DNA from: Roseovarius arcticus
Lineage (GTDB): Bacteria > Pseudomonadota > Alphaproteobacteria > Rhodobacterales > Rhodobacteraceae
DNA length: 64,000 nucleotides
Assembly (NCBI RefSeq): GCF_006125015.1
Contig: NZ_SZZN01000001.1
Location: 2,666,001 to 2,730,000 of the forward strand
Direction: 5' to 3'
Of the stretch, positions 33,411-42,672 are shown one piece after another (the first letter of the stretch is position 1; the number at the start of each line of letters is the position of its first letter). Made by a program: the position numbers and the translations under genes. A model generated the notes under the pieces. It had not been told where the DNA came from. It did not search any database and saw only the letters and a program-made list of their open reading frames with translations.

Positions 33411-33422
33411 CGGAGAATATTG

Positions 33423-33827
33423 ATGGCTGGCGAACAGGATCTGGAACGATTGCTTGCCGAAATGTCGCCGGTACTGGACACGCAGATTTATGTGTACGTC
33501 ACGCTACCGAGCCGCGATGTCCCGCCGCTCATAGCCCCCCGCATGATCATGCAGGAGGCCGAAGGCACAACGATCATCGTTACCAGAGCCGCCGCAGATG
33601 AAGCGGGCCTCGCCCATGTATTTGCTTGCCGGATGATCACCCTGAATGTGCATTCGGCGCTTGATGCCGTCGGTTTTCTCGCTCGCATTACCGCACGTCT
33701 GGCCGAATTGGGCATGGGCGTTAATCCAGTGGCGGGCTATTTTCACGACCACCTCTTTGTGCCCGAGGCGCGCGCCGATGATGCGATGACCGCCCTGCAC
33801 CAGATGGTGCTTGAGGCGCGCAGCTAA
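33423..33827 (+). CDS. ACT domain-containing protein
   Basis: A 134-residue protein with an ACT-like regulatory fold (residues ~65-130: I-T-L-N-V-H-S-A-L-D-A-V-G-F-L-A-R-I-T-A-R-L-A, then G-V-N-P-V-A-G-Y-F-H-D-H). This matches a stand-alone ACT family in which the ligand is unknown. The ATG at 33423 follows GGAGAAT. It precedes lysC, another ACT protein, but 183 bases with repeats separate them, so cotranscription is uncertain. Confidence 0.82.
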   Translation: MAGEQDLERLLAEMSPVLDTQIYVYVTLPSRDVPPLIAPRMIMQEAEGTTIIVTRAAADEAGLAHVFACRMITLNVHSALDAVGFLARITARLAELGMGVNPVAGYFHDHLFVPEARADDAMTALHQMVLEARS

Positions 33828-33880
33828 CGGCCTGCGCCCTTGCCCTTGCCCGCGCCCCCGCGTAAACCGCCCCCGAACTA

Positions 33881-33991
33881 AAAGCGTTTTGCATTTTTGC
33901 TGAATCAGCGAACATGCGAAGCGCCCACCGTCCGTCGAAGTCGTCGGCGTTTTGCATCCAGTCTGTGCAAGAGATAAATGCAAAACGCTTT
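33881..33991. promoter_or_regulatory. Inverted/direct repeat array upstream of lysC
   Basis: AAAGCGTTTTGCATTT (33881-33896) and its exact complement AAATGCAAAACGCTTT (33976-33991) form a 16-bp perfect inverted repeat. The core GCGTTTTGCAT occurs a third time as a direct copy at 33947-33957. Spacings between copies are 63 and 31 bases, close to six and three helical turns. GCTGA-A-TCAGC (33899-33909) is a further small palindrome. The array ends 19 bases before the lysC start. Confidence 0.7.
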
Positions 33992-34010
33992 AGCCCAGTG
34001 GATACCGGCC

Positions 34011-35249
34011 ATGCCCGTTCTCGTGATGAAATTTGGCGGAACTTCCGTCGCCAATCTGGACCGGATCCGCCGCGCGGCCAAGCGTGTGGGCGTCGAGGTG
34101 GCCAAGGGATATGACGTGATCGTCATCGTGTCCGCCATGTCCGGCAAGACGAATGAACTGGTCGGCTGGGTCGGCGAGACGTCGCCGTTATATGATGCAC
34201 GCGAATATGATGCCGTTGTGTCATCGGGTGAGAATGTCACCGCCGGCCTCATGGCGCTGACCTTGCAGCAGATGGATGTCCCGGCGCGCAGTTGGCAGGG
34301 CTGGCAGGTGCCGGTACGCACCACCAGCGCCCACTCCACTGCTCGCATTCTCGATATTTCGCCCGATAACCTCATGGCGAAATTTGGCGAGGGAATGCGC
34401 GTCGCGGTCGTCGCCGGCTTTCAGGGCGTCAGCCCTGAGGGGCGCATCACCACGCTGGGCCGGGGCGGATCAGACACCACCGCCGTCGCCTTTGCCGCCG
34501 CACTGAATGCCGAGCGCTGCGATATCTACACCGATGTCGATGGCGTCTACACCACCGATCCGCGCATCTCGTCCAAGGCGCGCAAGCTGGACCGCATTGC
34601 CTATGAAGAGATGTTGGAACTGGCCAGCCTTGGCGCGAAGGTGCTGCAAACCCGCTCGGTCGAGCTGGCGATGCGCTATAACGTCAAGCTGCGCGTTCTC
34701 AGCAGCTTTGAGGAACAATCAGATGACGCCGGCACCCTTGTCTGCGCCGAGGAGGAAATCATGGAATCCAATGTTGTGACCGGCATCGCCTACTCCCGCG
34801 ACGAGGCCAAAATGACCCTTCTATCGGTCGCCGACCAGCCGGGGATCGCCGCCGCCATCTTTGGCCCGCTGTCCGAGGCGGGCGTTAATGTCGACATGAT
34901 TATCCAGAACATATCCGAGGACGGACGCACCGACATGACCTTTTCCTGCCCAACCGATCAGGTGGCGCGCGCTGAAAAGGCGCTGAAGGATGCGGTCGCG
35001 GCGGGCAATATCGACTACGGTGATCTGATTATCGACGGGGCGGTGGCCAAGGTATCGGCAGTCGGCATCGGGATGCGCAGCCAGTCTGGCGTAGCGGCTC
35101 AGATGTTCCGCACGCTCCGCGACGAGGGCATCAACATCAAGGTGATCGCGACCTCCGAAATCAAGATTTCCGTGCTGATTGACCGGAAATACATGGAACT
35201 CGCCGTGCAGGCACTCCATGATACGTTTGAGCTGGACAAGGTGGGCTGA
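34011..35249 (+). CDS. lysC: Aspartate kinase
   Basis: A 412-residue aspartokinase, first step to Lys, Met, Thr and Ile. V-M-K-F-G-G-T-S-V at the N-terminus, S-A-M-S-G-K-T-N-E-L, G-R-G-G-S-D-T-T-A-V-A, and Y-T-D-V-D-G-V-Y-T-T-D-P-R mark the kinase domain. Two ACT domains (about 260-412) suggest Lys/Thr feedback. The ATG at 34011 (MPVLVMKFGG) is the family start; the frame upstream crosses the repeat array. Followed 49 bases later by ptsP. Confidence 0.97.
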   Translation: MPVLVMKFGGTSVANLDRIRRAAKRVGVEVAKGYDVIVIVSAMSGKTNELVGWVGETSPLYDAREYDAVVSSGENVTAGLMALTLQQMDVPARSWQGWQVPVRTTSAHSTARILDISPDNLMAKFGEGMRVAVVAGFQGVSPEGRITTLGRGGSDTTAVAFAAALNAERCDIYTDVDGVYTTDPRISSKARKLDRIAYEEMLELASLGAKVLQTRSVELAMRYNVKLRVLSSFEEQSDDAGTLVCAEEEIMESNVVTGIAYSRDEAKMTLLSVADQPGIAAAIFGPLSEAGVNVDMIIQNISEDGRTDMTFSCPTDQVARAEKALKDAVAAGNIDYGDLIIDGAVAKVSAVGIGMRSQSGVAAQMFRTLRDEGINIKVIATSEIKISVLIDRKYMELAVQALHDTFELDKVG

Positions 35250-35298
35250 GACGTATCCGCCCCCTTTTGCGACAGACAGACGGATAGGCGATACGCCA

Positions 35299-37542
35299 AT
35301 GAGCGACGAGTTTCAGACCGATAGCCGCCAGATGCTGGGGCGCCTGCGTGCCATCATGGCCGAGGATGCCGCAGGTCAGGCGCGTCTGGACCAGATCACT
35401 CGGCTGATCGCCGAAGAGATGCGCATAGAAGTTTGTTCAATCTACCTGTTTCGCGATGAGGAAACGCTGGAACTGTGCGCGACCGAAGGGCTGAACGCCT
35501 CTGCCGTGCACGAAACACGGATGAAAATGGGCGAGGGTCTGGTGGGACGCGTTGCGCGCACGGGCGAGGTTATCAACACCGACGATGCGCCCAATACACG
35601 CGGTTTTCGCTATATGCCCGAGACCGGAGAGGAAGGATATTCGTCCTTCATGGGCGTTCCCATCCAGCGGCTGGGCGAAAAACTGGGCGTGCTTGTGGTG
35701 CAGTCCAAGTATGCGCGCAAATTCTCGGACGAGGAGATTTACGCCGTTGAGGTCGTGGCCATGGTCCTTGCCGAAATGGCCGAGCTGGGCCAATTCGTTG
35801 GCGAAGGCGCGGCAATGTCCGCGCGCCACCAGCAGGCTGTCCTCTTTCGCGGCGCGACTGCCCAAGAGGGCGCGGCACGCGGCCATGTGTGGCTGCACGA
35901 GCCGCGCGTCGTCGTCACGAACCTCATCGCTGAGGACCCCGCACGCGAGCTGGAGCGCCTGAATGAGGCCGTCGAGGAGTTGCGCGTCGGCGTTGACCGG
36001 ATGCTAAGCAGCGCCCGCTTTGGTGACAAAGAACAGCTGGAGGTGCTAGAGGCCTACCGCATGTTCGCCAACTCCAAAGGCTGGATGCGCCGGATGGAGC
36101 AGGACATTAATCGCGGTCTGTCAGCCGAGGCAGCTGTCGAAAAAGAGCAATCGACTGCTCGCGCCCGGCTGGGACAAGTGGCCGACGCCTACCTGCGCGA
36201 CCGACTGCACGATCTGGACGATCTCAGCAATCGCATGCTGCGAATCCTGACCGGCCAAGGCGCCGAGACGGGGGCCGAAATGCCGCCCGATCCCATCCTG
36301 ATCGCCCGAAATATTGGCCCTGCGGAGCTACTGGACTATGGCCGTAGCCTGAAGGGCATCGTGCTAGAGGAAGGCGCCGTCGGCAGCCATGCCACCATCG
36401 TCGCACGCGCGTTGGCGATCCCGCTGGTGATAAACGCCAAAAATATCACAACCGAGGCGCTGAACGGCGATCCGATTCTCGTAGATGGCGATCAGGGCAT
36501 CGCCCATCTGCGCCCCGATGACACCGTCTATGCCGCGTTTCGCGACAAGATGGCGATGCAAGCAAAAGCGCAGGAACGCTACGCCTCGATCCGAGACAAG
36601 CCGGCGACGACGCTCTGCGGTCAAACGCTGTCTTTGTCGATGAACGCTGGCCTGATGGCTGATCTGCCCAGCCTTGAGGGGTCAGGCGCCGATGGAGTGG
36701 GGCTTTTCCGGACCGAATTGCAATTCCTTGTTCGCTCGAAAATGCCCCAACGGGCCGAGCTAAGCGAGCTGTATTCCCGCGTCATGGATGCCGCAAAGGG
36801 CCGTCCTGTTGTGTTTCGCACGCTCGACATCGGCTCGGACAAAGTGCTGCCCTACATGAAGGCCACGGACGAGCCGAACCCGGCCCTTGGCTGGCGCGCG
36901 ATTCGCGTCGGTCTGGACAAGCCCGGCGTCATGCGGATGCAGCTTCAGGCGCTTATTCGCGGCGCCAAGGGGCGGCCTCTGTCGATCATGTTTCCATTCG
37001 TTGCCCAGCGCGAGGAATTTGATGCTGGCCGCGCCGAGATGGACAAGGCCATGGCGCGCGAACGCATTCTGGGGCATCCCCTGCCCGAAACGCTGAAACT
37101 GGGTGCGATGTTGGAGACGCCCAGCCTTGCCTTCGCGCCCGATCAATTCTATCGCGATGTCGATTTTCTGTCGATCGGTGGCAATGACCTAAAGCAGTTC
37201 TTTTTCGCCGCTGACCGCGAGAATGAGCGCGTCAGGCGCCGCTATGACACGCTGAACGTCAGCTTCCTCACCTTCCTGCAGAGTATAACAGAGCGGTGCA
37301 TCGCTACCTGCACCCCGCTCAGCTTTTGCGGCGAGGATGCCGGCCGTCCCGTTGAGGCCGCATGCCTTGCGGCGATTGGGCTGCGCTCGCTATCGATGCG
37401 CCCGGCGTCCGTCGGGCCGGTCAAATCGATCCTACGCCGGACCGATCTAAACGAACTGCGCGCCGTTATTGACGCCGCTGGCGTGCGCGGCGACCAATCC
37501 GTGCGCCCATCGGTGATGGAGTATCTGCGCGAGAAGCTGTGA
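35299..37542 (+). CDS. ptsP: Phosphoenolpyruvate-protein phosphotransferase of PTS-Ntr (EI-Ntr)
   Basis: A 747-residue GAF-containing enzyme I. Residues ~18-160 form the GAF domain (I-C-S-I-Y-L-F-R-D, then G-E-G-L-V-G-R-V-A-R-T-G). The phospho-His lies in V-G-S-H-A-T-I-V-A-R-A-L-A-I-P, and the PEP-binding barrel has F-R-T-L-D-I-G-S-D-K, G-W-R-A-I-R-V-G-L, F-P-F-V, G-A-M-L-E-T-P and S-I-G-G-N-D-L-K-Q-F. It phosphorylates NPr, then EIIA-Ntr, and regulates nitrogen, potassium and stress responses; GAF in relatives senses glutamine. The start at 35299 follows the lysC stop; a longer frame overlaps lysC and is rejected. Confidence 0.95.
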   Translation: MSDEFQTDSRQMLGRLRAIMAEDAAGQARLDQITRLIAEEMRIEVCSIYLFRDEETLELCATEGLNASAVHETRMKMGEGLVGRVARTGEVINTDDAPNTRGFRYMPETGEEGYSSFMGVPIQRLGEKLGVLVVQSKYARKFSDEEIYAVEVVAMVLAEMAELGQFVGEGAAMSARHQQAVLFRGATAQEGAARGHVWLHEPRVVVTNLIAEDPARELERLNEAVEELRVGVDRMLSSARFGDKEQLEVLEAYRMFANSKGWMRRMEQDINRGLSAEAAVEKEQSTARARLGQVADAYLRDRLHDLDDLSNRMLRILTGQGAETGAEMPPDPILIARNIGPAELLDYGRSLKGIVLEEGAVGSHATIVARALAIPLVINAKNITTEALNGDPILVDGDQGIAHLRPDDTVYAAFRDKMAMQAKAQERYASIRDKPATTLCGQTLSLSMNAGLMADLPSLEGSGADGVGLFRTELQFLVRSKMPQRAELSELYSRVMDAAKGRPVVFRTLDIGSDKVLPYMKATDEPNPALGWRAIRVGLDKPGVMRMQLQALIRGAKGRPLSIMFPFVAQREEFDAGRAEMDKAMARERILGHPLPETLKLGAMLETPSLAFAPDQFYRDVDFLSIGGNDLKQFFFAADRENERVRRRYDTLNVSFLTFLQSITERCIATCTPLSFCGEDAGRPVEAACLAAIGLRSLSMRPASVGPVKSILRRTDLNELRAVIDAAGVRGDQSVRPSVMEYLREKL

Positions 37543-37554
37543 TAAGGCTGGCGC

Positions 37555-38325
37555 TTAGCCCCGTTTTACCGGCGCCGCGACCCGCACGCGAAACGCCTCC
37601 AGCACATCGGCGTGGCTCAGATCTGCCTCGATTGCGAGGCGGCGCAGACCGAAATGCACATGCGCCATCTGCTGGTAGTAGCTGGTAAAGGCGTAATTCG
37701 TCGCCGCCCCCGCCGCCGCGCCCAGGACCGGCACCGTCTGAGCGGCCAGTTTTTGACCCAGGACCACGCTCAGCCGCGGCGCTACCTTGGAAATGAGCGC
37801 CTGCATCGCCTTTCCTGTCACCGCGACCCGCGTGGTAAGAAAGGCCAGATCAGCCCCGTCGTCATGATCCAGGGGTCCAGCTGCGGCAAAGACCTGCACA
37901 CAGTCAAAGCGCACGCCCTCCTCCGCCGGATCAAAGCCGTACTCGCTTGCCACGTCCTGAATGGCGCGCAACAGGATCGTCGTGGTGATGGGCAATTCGG
38001 CCAGCGCGCTGGGTAATCCACCAAAGCCGCCAGCGGCGCCCATCGCTGTGGTCACGGCACGGTTCAGCCATCCCGGCTGCGTACCAACCACCCCGCGCGA
38101 GCGGTGCGCGGCGCTCATCGCCGTCTCTAGTGCTTGCTGCGTTCCGGCCTCAAGGCGACCCCGGACACCCTCGGGCAACCTGTCCAGCAGCGCCTCGGCA
38201 CGTCCACCGATCACGTTCAGCACCTGAATGCCCAGATTGCCTGCGCGGGCGTGCCGCCGTGCCAGCGCGTCCAGCCTTGCTGCGACAGCGGCCTTGTCTA
38301 TCGGGGGGTCTAGAAGATCCATCAT
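37555..38325 (-). CDS. EcsC family protein
   Basis: A 256-residue protein matching the EcsC family: a helical N-terminus, a Gly/Ala-rich middle (A-A-G-G-F-G-G-L-P), T-T-I-L-L-R-A-I-Q-D-V-A, and a second Gly/Ala-rich segment (V-P-V-L-G-A-A-A-G-A-A-T-N) before Y-Y-Q-Q-M-A-H-V-H-F-G-L-R-R. EcsC members associate with membranes and are of unclear function. It converges on ptsP. Confidence 0.85.
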   Translation of the reverse strand: MMDLLDPPIDKAAVAARLDALARRHARAGNLGIQVLNVIGGRAEALLDRLPEGVRGRLEAGTQQALETAMSAAHRSRGVVGTQPGWLNRAVTTAMGAAGGFGGLPSALAELPITTTILLRAIQDVASEYGFDPAEEGVRFDCVQVFAAAGPLDHDDGADLAFLTTRVAVTGKAMQALISKVAPRLSVVLGQKLAAQTVPVLGAAAGAATNYAFTSYYQQMAHVHFGLRRLAIEADLSHADVLEAFRVRVAAPVKRG

Positions 38326-38356
38326 CGGTTATAGATCAGCCTATCCGCCCGCGGTT

Positions 38357-38842
38357 TCAAGGCGCGCGCGTCACTTTTCCAGCAATATTCGCCCATGCGC
38401 CGGGCGTCAGCTCATGGCCTAGCACCCTGTCCGGGTTCGTCGGCGGTGGCATTTGGACATGATCCAGCCGCTCAAAGCCAAAGCGCGCATAGTAGGGCGC
38501 ATCGCCCACCAGCATCACCCGATCCCATCCGTCCGCGCGCGCCACGGCCAGCGAGTTATGCATCAGATAGGCGCCCAATCCCTCGCCCTGATGGGTTGGA
38601 TGCACCGCGATCGGGCCCAAAAGCAGTGCAGGCGCGCCTGCCACACAGACCGGCCAATACCGGATGGCACCCGCCAAGATACCGCTTTCGTCGCGCGCAA
38701 CGGCGCTGAGGCCGGGGATAGGCGGGATGCCATCGCGCAACCGATAGGACGACAGCGCCTCGCGTCCCGGCGCAAAGCAAAGATCAAGCAGCGCTTCGAC
38801 CTCCCACCAGTCGTCTGTCGTCTCAGGCCTCAGTTCCAGCAC
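38357..38842 (-). CDS. GNAT family N-acetyltransferase
   Basis: A 161-residue acetyltransferase. The acetyl-CoA binding segment L-G-P-I-A-V-H-P-T-H-Q-G-E-G-L-G-A-Y-L-M (motif A, with the Q-x-x-G-x-G/A loop) and V-M-L-V-G-D-A-P-Y-Y-A-R-F-G-F (motif B) are clear, and the latter matches the YhbS-like subgroup. The start is a GTG at 38842. Its substrate cannot be read from the sequence. It sits between EcsC and MscS genes in the same direction. Confidence 0.9.
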   Translation of the reverse strand: MLELRPETTDDWWEVEALLDLCFAPGREALSSYRLRDGIPPIPGLSAVARDESGILAGAIRYWPVCVAGAPALLLGPIAVHPTHQGEGLGAYLMHNSLAVARADGWDRVMLVGDAPYYARFGFERLDHVQMPPPTNPDRVLGHELTPGAWANIAGKVTRAP

Positions 38843-38912
38843 CGCGCCGCCTCATGCAATTTACGGGATGACGCTTGGCTAGCACGGCATTCGGCAGGGC
38901 ACAATTGCGCGG

Positions 38913-39803
38913 TCAGTCCGCGTCCGTGCTGCCTGATAACGTGACAGGGACGGGCCCGGCAAAAGTTATCACACGGTAGGGATAGGGGATTTCGATACCG
39001 GCGTCGTCCAGCGACCGCTTGACCGCCGCGACCACCTGATCGCGCGACTGGCGAATCTCGAGCGGGCTGGAGCCTGTCCACCATGTCACTTCGAAATCGA
39101 TGGACGCGTCCCCAAAGGACTGCGCAAATATCTGCACATCCTTGATGTCCGAGCGAACTGTATCCAGCGCCTCAACCGCCGTTCGGATCACGTCGCGAGC
39201 GTTGTCCACATCTTCGCTGCGCGCAACTCCGCAAATGATTGTGGTGCGCCTCAGATCCTTGTCCGTGCGTACGGTGACGGGGTTCTGAAACAGCGCGTGA
39301 TTGGGCATGACGACCAGTTGCCCGTCGGTTCGGCGAATGCGGCTGTCGCGAATTGTGATCGCTTCAATTCGCCCCTCGACGCTTTCGCATTCCACATAGT
39401 CGCCGATGGCGAAGGGCTCGCGCAGCAAGATCAGGATCCCGGCAAGGAAATTTTCAAACGTATCCTTGAAGGCAAAACCGATGGCGACCGAGCCAAGGCC
39501 CAGTGTCGTCAGCGCCTTGCCCGGCGTGATGGACGGAAAAAGAACCGTGAGCGCGATCAGAATGCCTGCCGTCCAGATCAGCACCCGCGTCAGCATCAGC
39601 AGCACGTCTGTCAAGTTCTGGCGCAGGTGCATCCGGCGCGCGAGGCGTCCTTCCAGCGATCCAGCCAACCGCGAGATCGCCCACGTCAGAAGGATTATAA
39701 CGAGTGCAATTACGATCTTGGGCGCTGAGGCGGCCAGTGCGCTTAGATAGCCATCAAGCCGCGTTACAACGACTTGGGCAGCAGCGTTCAGATCAAATTC
39801 CAT
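38913..39803 (-). CDS. Small-conductance mechanosensitive channel (MscS family)
   Basis: A 296-residue channel of the MscS class. Three N-terminal helices end in the pore-lining helix (T-P-G-K-A-L-T-T-L-G-L-G-S-V-A-I-G-F-A-F-K-D-T-F-E-N), then the beta domain (F-A-I-G-D-Y-V-E; R-D-S-R-I-R-R-T-D-G-Q-L-V-V-M-P-N) and a C-terminal alpha/beta domain. It releases solutes at hypo-osmotic shock. The start at 39803 (MEFDLNAAAQ) is preferred over a frame nine codons longer. Confidence 0.93.
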   Translation of the reverse strand: MEFDLNAAAQVVVTRLDGYLSALAASAPKIVIALVIILLTWAISRLAGSLEGRLARRMHLRQNLTDVLLMLTRVLIWTAGILIALTVLFPSITPGKALTTLGLGSVAIGFAFKDTFENFLAGILILLREPFAIGDYVECESVEGRIEAITIRDSRIRRTDGQLVVMPNHALFQNPVTVRTDKDLRRTTIICGVARSEDVDNARDVIRTAVEALDTVRSDIKDVQIFAQSFGDASIDFEVTWWTGSSPLEIRQSRDQVVAAVKRSLDDAGIEIPYPYRVITFAGPVPVTLSGSTDAD

Positions 39804-39868
39804 ACCGGCTTCGCCCCTTTCGCTGAACAATCATCGCGCGCGGGCGCAAGTTTGGGTGCCGGGTGCGG

Positions 39869-41530
39869 TTAGTGACCCGCGCCCAGAACGCCTGTGCGTA
39901 CGTCATAATCGACAGCCACCTGATATTCCGGATCATCGTCGCTGTCGATTACGAGGTGCCCTGCGCGGGTCAGCAACTTGTGACAATCGCGGGTCAGGTG
40001 GCGCAGTTGCAGCGTCTTACCCGCGGCCTGATACTTGCCCGCCATCGTCTCAATCGCCTGAAGCGCGGATTGGTCTACAACACGGCTCTGGTCAAAATCG
40101 ACTATCACCGTATCAGGGTCGCCCTCAACGTCGAAGAGTTCCGCAAAGCCTTCGGCAGAGCCGAAGAAGAGGGGGCCTTCGATGCCGTAGACGCGCGCGC
40201 CGTTCTCGTCCAATTTTGTCGTCGCGTGGATACGCTTGGCGTTATTCCACGAATAGGCCAGCGCCGAGACGATAACACCGACGACCACCGCGATGGCCAG
40301 ATCATATTTAACCGTGACAGCCGTCACCAAGATAATCACCATCGCGTCGGTCAACGGCACCTTTCGCAAGATGGCAAAGCTGTTCCACGCAAATGTGCCG
40401 ATCACGACCATGAACATCACGCCGACCAGCGCAGCCAGCGGTATCTGCTCGATCAGGGGGGCTGCGAACAAGATAAATATCAACAAGGACAGGGCCGCCG
40501 TAATGCCGGCAATGCGTGTTCGCCCCCCTGATTTCACGTTAATCATCGACTGACCGATCATCGCGCAGCCGCCCATGCCACCGAAAAATCCGGTCAGGGT
40601 ATTGGCAAGTCCCTGCGCGATGCATTCCTGCGACGCGCCGCCCCTGCGGCCAACCATTTCGCCAACAAGGTTCAGCGTCAGCAGGCTCTCGATCAGGCCA
40701 ATTGCCGCGAGGATGATCGCATAAGGTAGGATAATTTCCAGCGTTTGCAGGTTGAATGGCGCCAAGGGCGTGCCGTAGAGGCCAAGGCCCTCTCCGAATG
40801 GGTTATGAAAGCTAGGAAAGCTGCCCTTGATCGACGACAGGTCACCAACGCGCGGCACATCAAGGCCAAAGACGATAACCAGCGCCGCAACCACACCGAT
40901 CCCGGCCAGCGGCGCAGGAATGATGCGCGTGATGCGCGGCATGATCCAGATAATGCCCATCGTCAGGGCAACCAATCCTAGCATCAGCAATAGCGGCTGA
41001 CCGCTAAGCCATACCCCGCCGCCCATACCGTGGCCGGTATCAACCATCGTGCCCGGCACCTTGAACTGGCCCATTTGCGCCAAGAAAATTACGATTGCGA
41101 GGCCATTTACGAAGCCCAGCATCACCGGATGCGGAACGAGGCGAATGAACTTGCCCCATTTCAGCACGCCGGCCGTCACCTGCAAAATACCCATCAGCAC
41201 TACAGTGGCGAAGAGGTACTCGACGCCGTGCTGCGCAACCAGCGCCACCATGACCACCGCCAGCGCGCCCGTCGCACCCGAAATCATACCCGGCCGCCCG
41301 CCGATAAGCGCCGTAACCAACCCGACGAGGAACGCAGCATAAAGCCCGACAAGCGGATGTACCCCGGCGACAAAGGCAAAGGCCACAGCCTCGGGCACCA
41401 GCGCCAGCGCAACGGTAAGGCCGGCCAGAAGCTCAATCCGGACGCGCGACACGCTAAGTTTCTCGTCCTGCATGACACGCAGATCGGGCATTGTGATGGT
41501 CTTGGCGAAAGCAGCCAGCGAAGTTTTCAA
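39869..41530 (-). CDS. SulP family anion transporter with STAS domain
   Basis: A 553-residue SLC26/SulP permease. The membrane part (about 12-14 helices) opens with E-L-L-A-G-L-T-V-A-L-A-L-V-P-E-A-V-A-F and contains G-A-L-A-V-V-M-V-A-L-V and Q-G-L-A-N-T-L-T-G-F-F-G-G-M-G-G-C-A-M-I. A C-terminal STAS domain (about 425-540) includes V-D-F-D-Q-S-R-V-V-D-Q-S-A. Substrate could be sulfate or bicarbonate; no neighbour decides this. The start is a TTG at 41530 with AGGAC upstream; ATG codons 13 and 19 residues inside have no good ribosome binding site. Confidence 0.9.
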   Translation of the reverse strand: MKTSLAAFAKTITMPDLRVMQDEKLSVSRVRIELLAGLTVALALVPEAVAFAFVAGVHPLVGLYAAFLVGLVTALIGGRPGMISGATGALAVVMVALVAQHGVEYLFATVVLMGILQVTAGVLKWGKFIRLVPHPVMLGFVNGLAIVIFLAQMGQFKVPGTMVDTGHGMGGGVWLSGQPLLLMLGLVALTMGIIWIMPRITRIIPAPLAGIGVVAALVIVFGLDVPRVGDLSSIKGSFPSFHNPFGEGLGLYGTPLAPFNLQTLEIILPYAIILAAIGLIESLLTLNLVGEMVGRRGGASQECIAQGLANTLTGFFGGMGGCAMIGQSMINVKSGGRTRIAGITAALSLLIFILFAAPLIEQIPLAALVGVMFMVVIGTFAWNSFAILRKVPLTDAMVIILVTAVTVKYDLAIAVVVGVIVSALAYSWNNAKRIHATTKLDENGARVYGIEGPLFFGSAEGFAELFDVEGDPDTVIVDFDQSRVVDQSALQAIETMAGKYQAAGKTLQLRHLTRDCHKLLTRAGHLVIDSDDDPEYQVAVDYDVRTGVLGAGH

Positions 41531-41654
41531 AATGTGCGTCCTGTGATCATGCGTACTTGCGAAAGTGGCCCTTTACTCCTCTGGCGCCGCATTTACCACC
41601 TTGATCTGGTCAGAGCGAGATAGAGAAAAGCCTAACACCCACCCACCAGCCAAC

Positions 41655-41671
41655 AAAATTTATCGAATTTT
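41655..41671. promoter_or_regulatory. Inverted repeat between divergent sulP and mtnP
   Basis: AAAATT (41655-41660) and AATTTT (41666-41671) form a perfect 6-bp inverted repeat around TATCG in the 225-base divergent spacer. It may be an operator or simply an AT-rich promoter element. Confidence 0.3.
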
Positions 41672-41755
41672 CCGCCTAAGTATGCGTCCGGCGATGCTTT
41701 TCATCCCCAGCGGCGCCACCTAAACTTGCGCCCGCACCAGAGGCAGGAGAGCTAA

Positions 41756-42643
41756 GTGACACTCAACATGATCGCCGTAATCGGCGGCTCGGGCGTTTAT
41801 GACATCGACGGGCTGGAAGGTGCGGAATGGCGTACGGTCGACAGCCCCTTTGGCGCGCCGTCGGACCAAATCCTAACTGGGACGCTTGACGGCGTTCCCA
41901 TGGCATTCCTGCCGCGTCACGGGCGCGGGCATGTCCACACCCCATCGTCGGTGCCCTATCGCGCCAATATCGACGCGCTCAAGCGGCTCGGCGTGACGGA
42001 CGTCATCAGCCTGTCGGCCTGCGGGTCATTCCGCGAAGAGATGGCGCCGGGCGACTTTGTGATCCTCGACCAGTATATCGACCGCACCTATTTGCGTGAG
42101 AAATCGTTTTTCGGCCCCGGCTGCGTGGCACATGTCAGCGTCGCGCAGCCCACCTGCCCGCGTCTTGGCGACGCGTGCGCCGATGCGGCGGAGGCCGCGG
42201 GCGTGCGCGTTCATAAGGGCGGCGCATATCTGGCGATGGAGGGGCCGCAATTCTCGACGCTTGCTGAATCGCGTCTGTATCGCGAAGTGTGGGGCTGCGA
42301 CGTCATTGGCATGACCGGGATGCCCGAGGCAAAGCTGGCCCGCGAGGCGGAGCTTTGCTATGCATCCGTCGCGATGATCACTGACTATGACAGTTGGCAT
42401 CCCGATCATGGCGAGGTCGACGTGACCGCAATCATTGCCACGCTGACGGGCAACGCAGCACGCGCCAAGGATATGGTGCGCGCCCTTCCCGCCCTACGGG
42501 GCGAGGATCGCACAGCCTGCCCACATGGATGCGACCGGGCGCTGGAATATGCGATCTTGACGGGACCGGACGCGCGAGACCCAGAGGTCACACAAAGGCT
42601 GGACGCGGTCGCCGGGCGCGTGCTGAATAGGACAGCGGGCTGA
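41756..42643 (+). CDS. mtnP: S-methyl-5'-thioadenosine phosphorylase
   Basis: A 295-residue phosphorylase splitting methylthioadenosine into adenine and methylthioribose-1-phosphate. Seen: I-A-V-I-G-G-S-G-V-Y, P-R-H-G-R-G-H (phosphate site), S-A-C-G-S-F-R-E-E-M, E-G-P-Q-F-S-T-L-A-E-S, V-I-G-M-T-G-M-P-E-A and D-Y-D-S-W-H. The GTG at 41756 is preferred since AGGAGA lies five bases upstream. The product adenine is the substrate of apt, encoded two genes downstream, so the set looks like a salvage unit. Confidence 0.95.
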   Translation: MTLNMIAVIGGSGVYDIDGLEGAEWRTVDSPFGAPSDQILTGTLDGVPMAFLPRHGRGHVHTPSSVPYRANIDALKRLGVTDVISLSACGSFREEMAPGDFVILDQYIDRTYLREKSFFGPGCVAHVSVAQPTCPRLGDACADAAEAAGVRVHKGGAYLAMEGPQFSTLAESRLYREVWGCDVIGMTGMPEAKLAREAELCYASVAMITDYDSWHPDHGEVDVTAIIATLTGNAARAKDMVRALPALRGEDRTACPHGCDRALEYAILTGPDARDPEVTQRLDAVAGRVLNRTAG

Positions 42644-42672
42644 TCCGCGATGGCCCCCGTAGGAGCATGCAA

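Noticed and set aside
33881..33991. Repeat array upstream of lysC as a miniature transposable element
   Set aside because: TA-flanked terminal repeats fit, but no target duplication is clear, and phased internal copies argue for regulator sites. Kept as a regulatory candidate.
35179..35298. ptsP start at 35179 inside lysC
   Set aside because: The 40 extra residues overlap the lysC coding end in another frame; the GAF-containing protein starts naturally at 35299.
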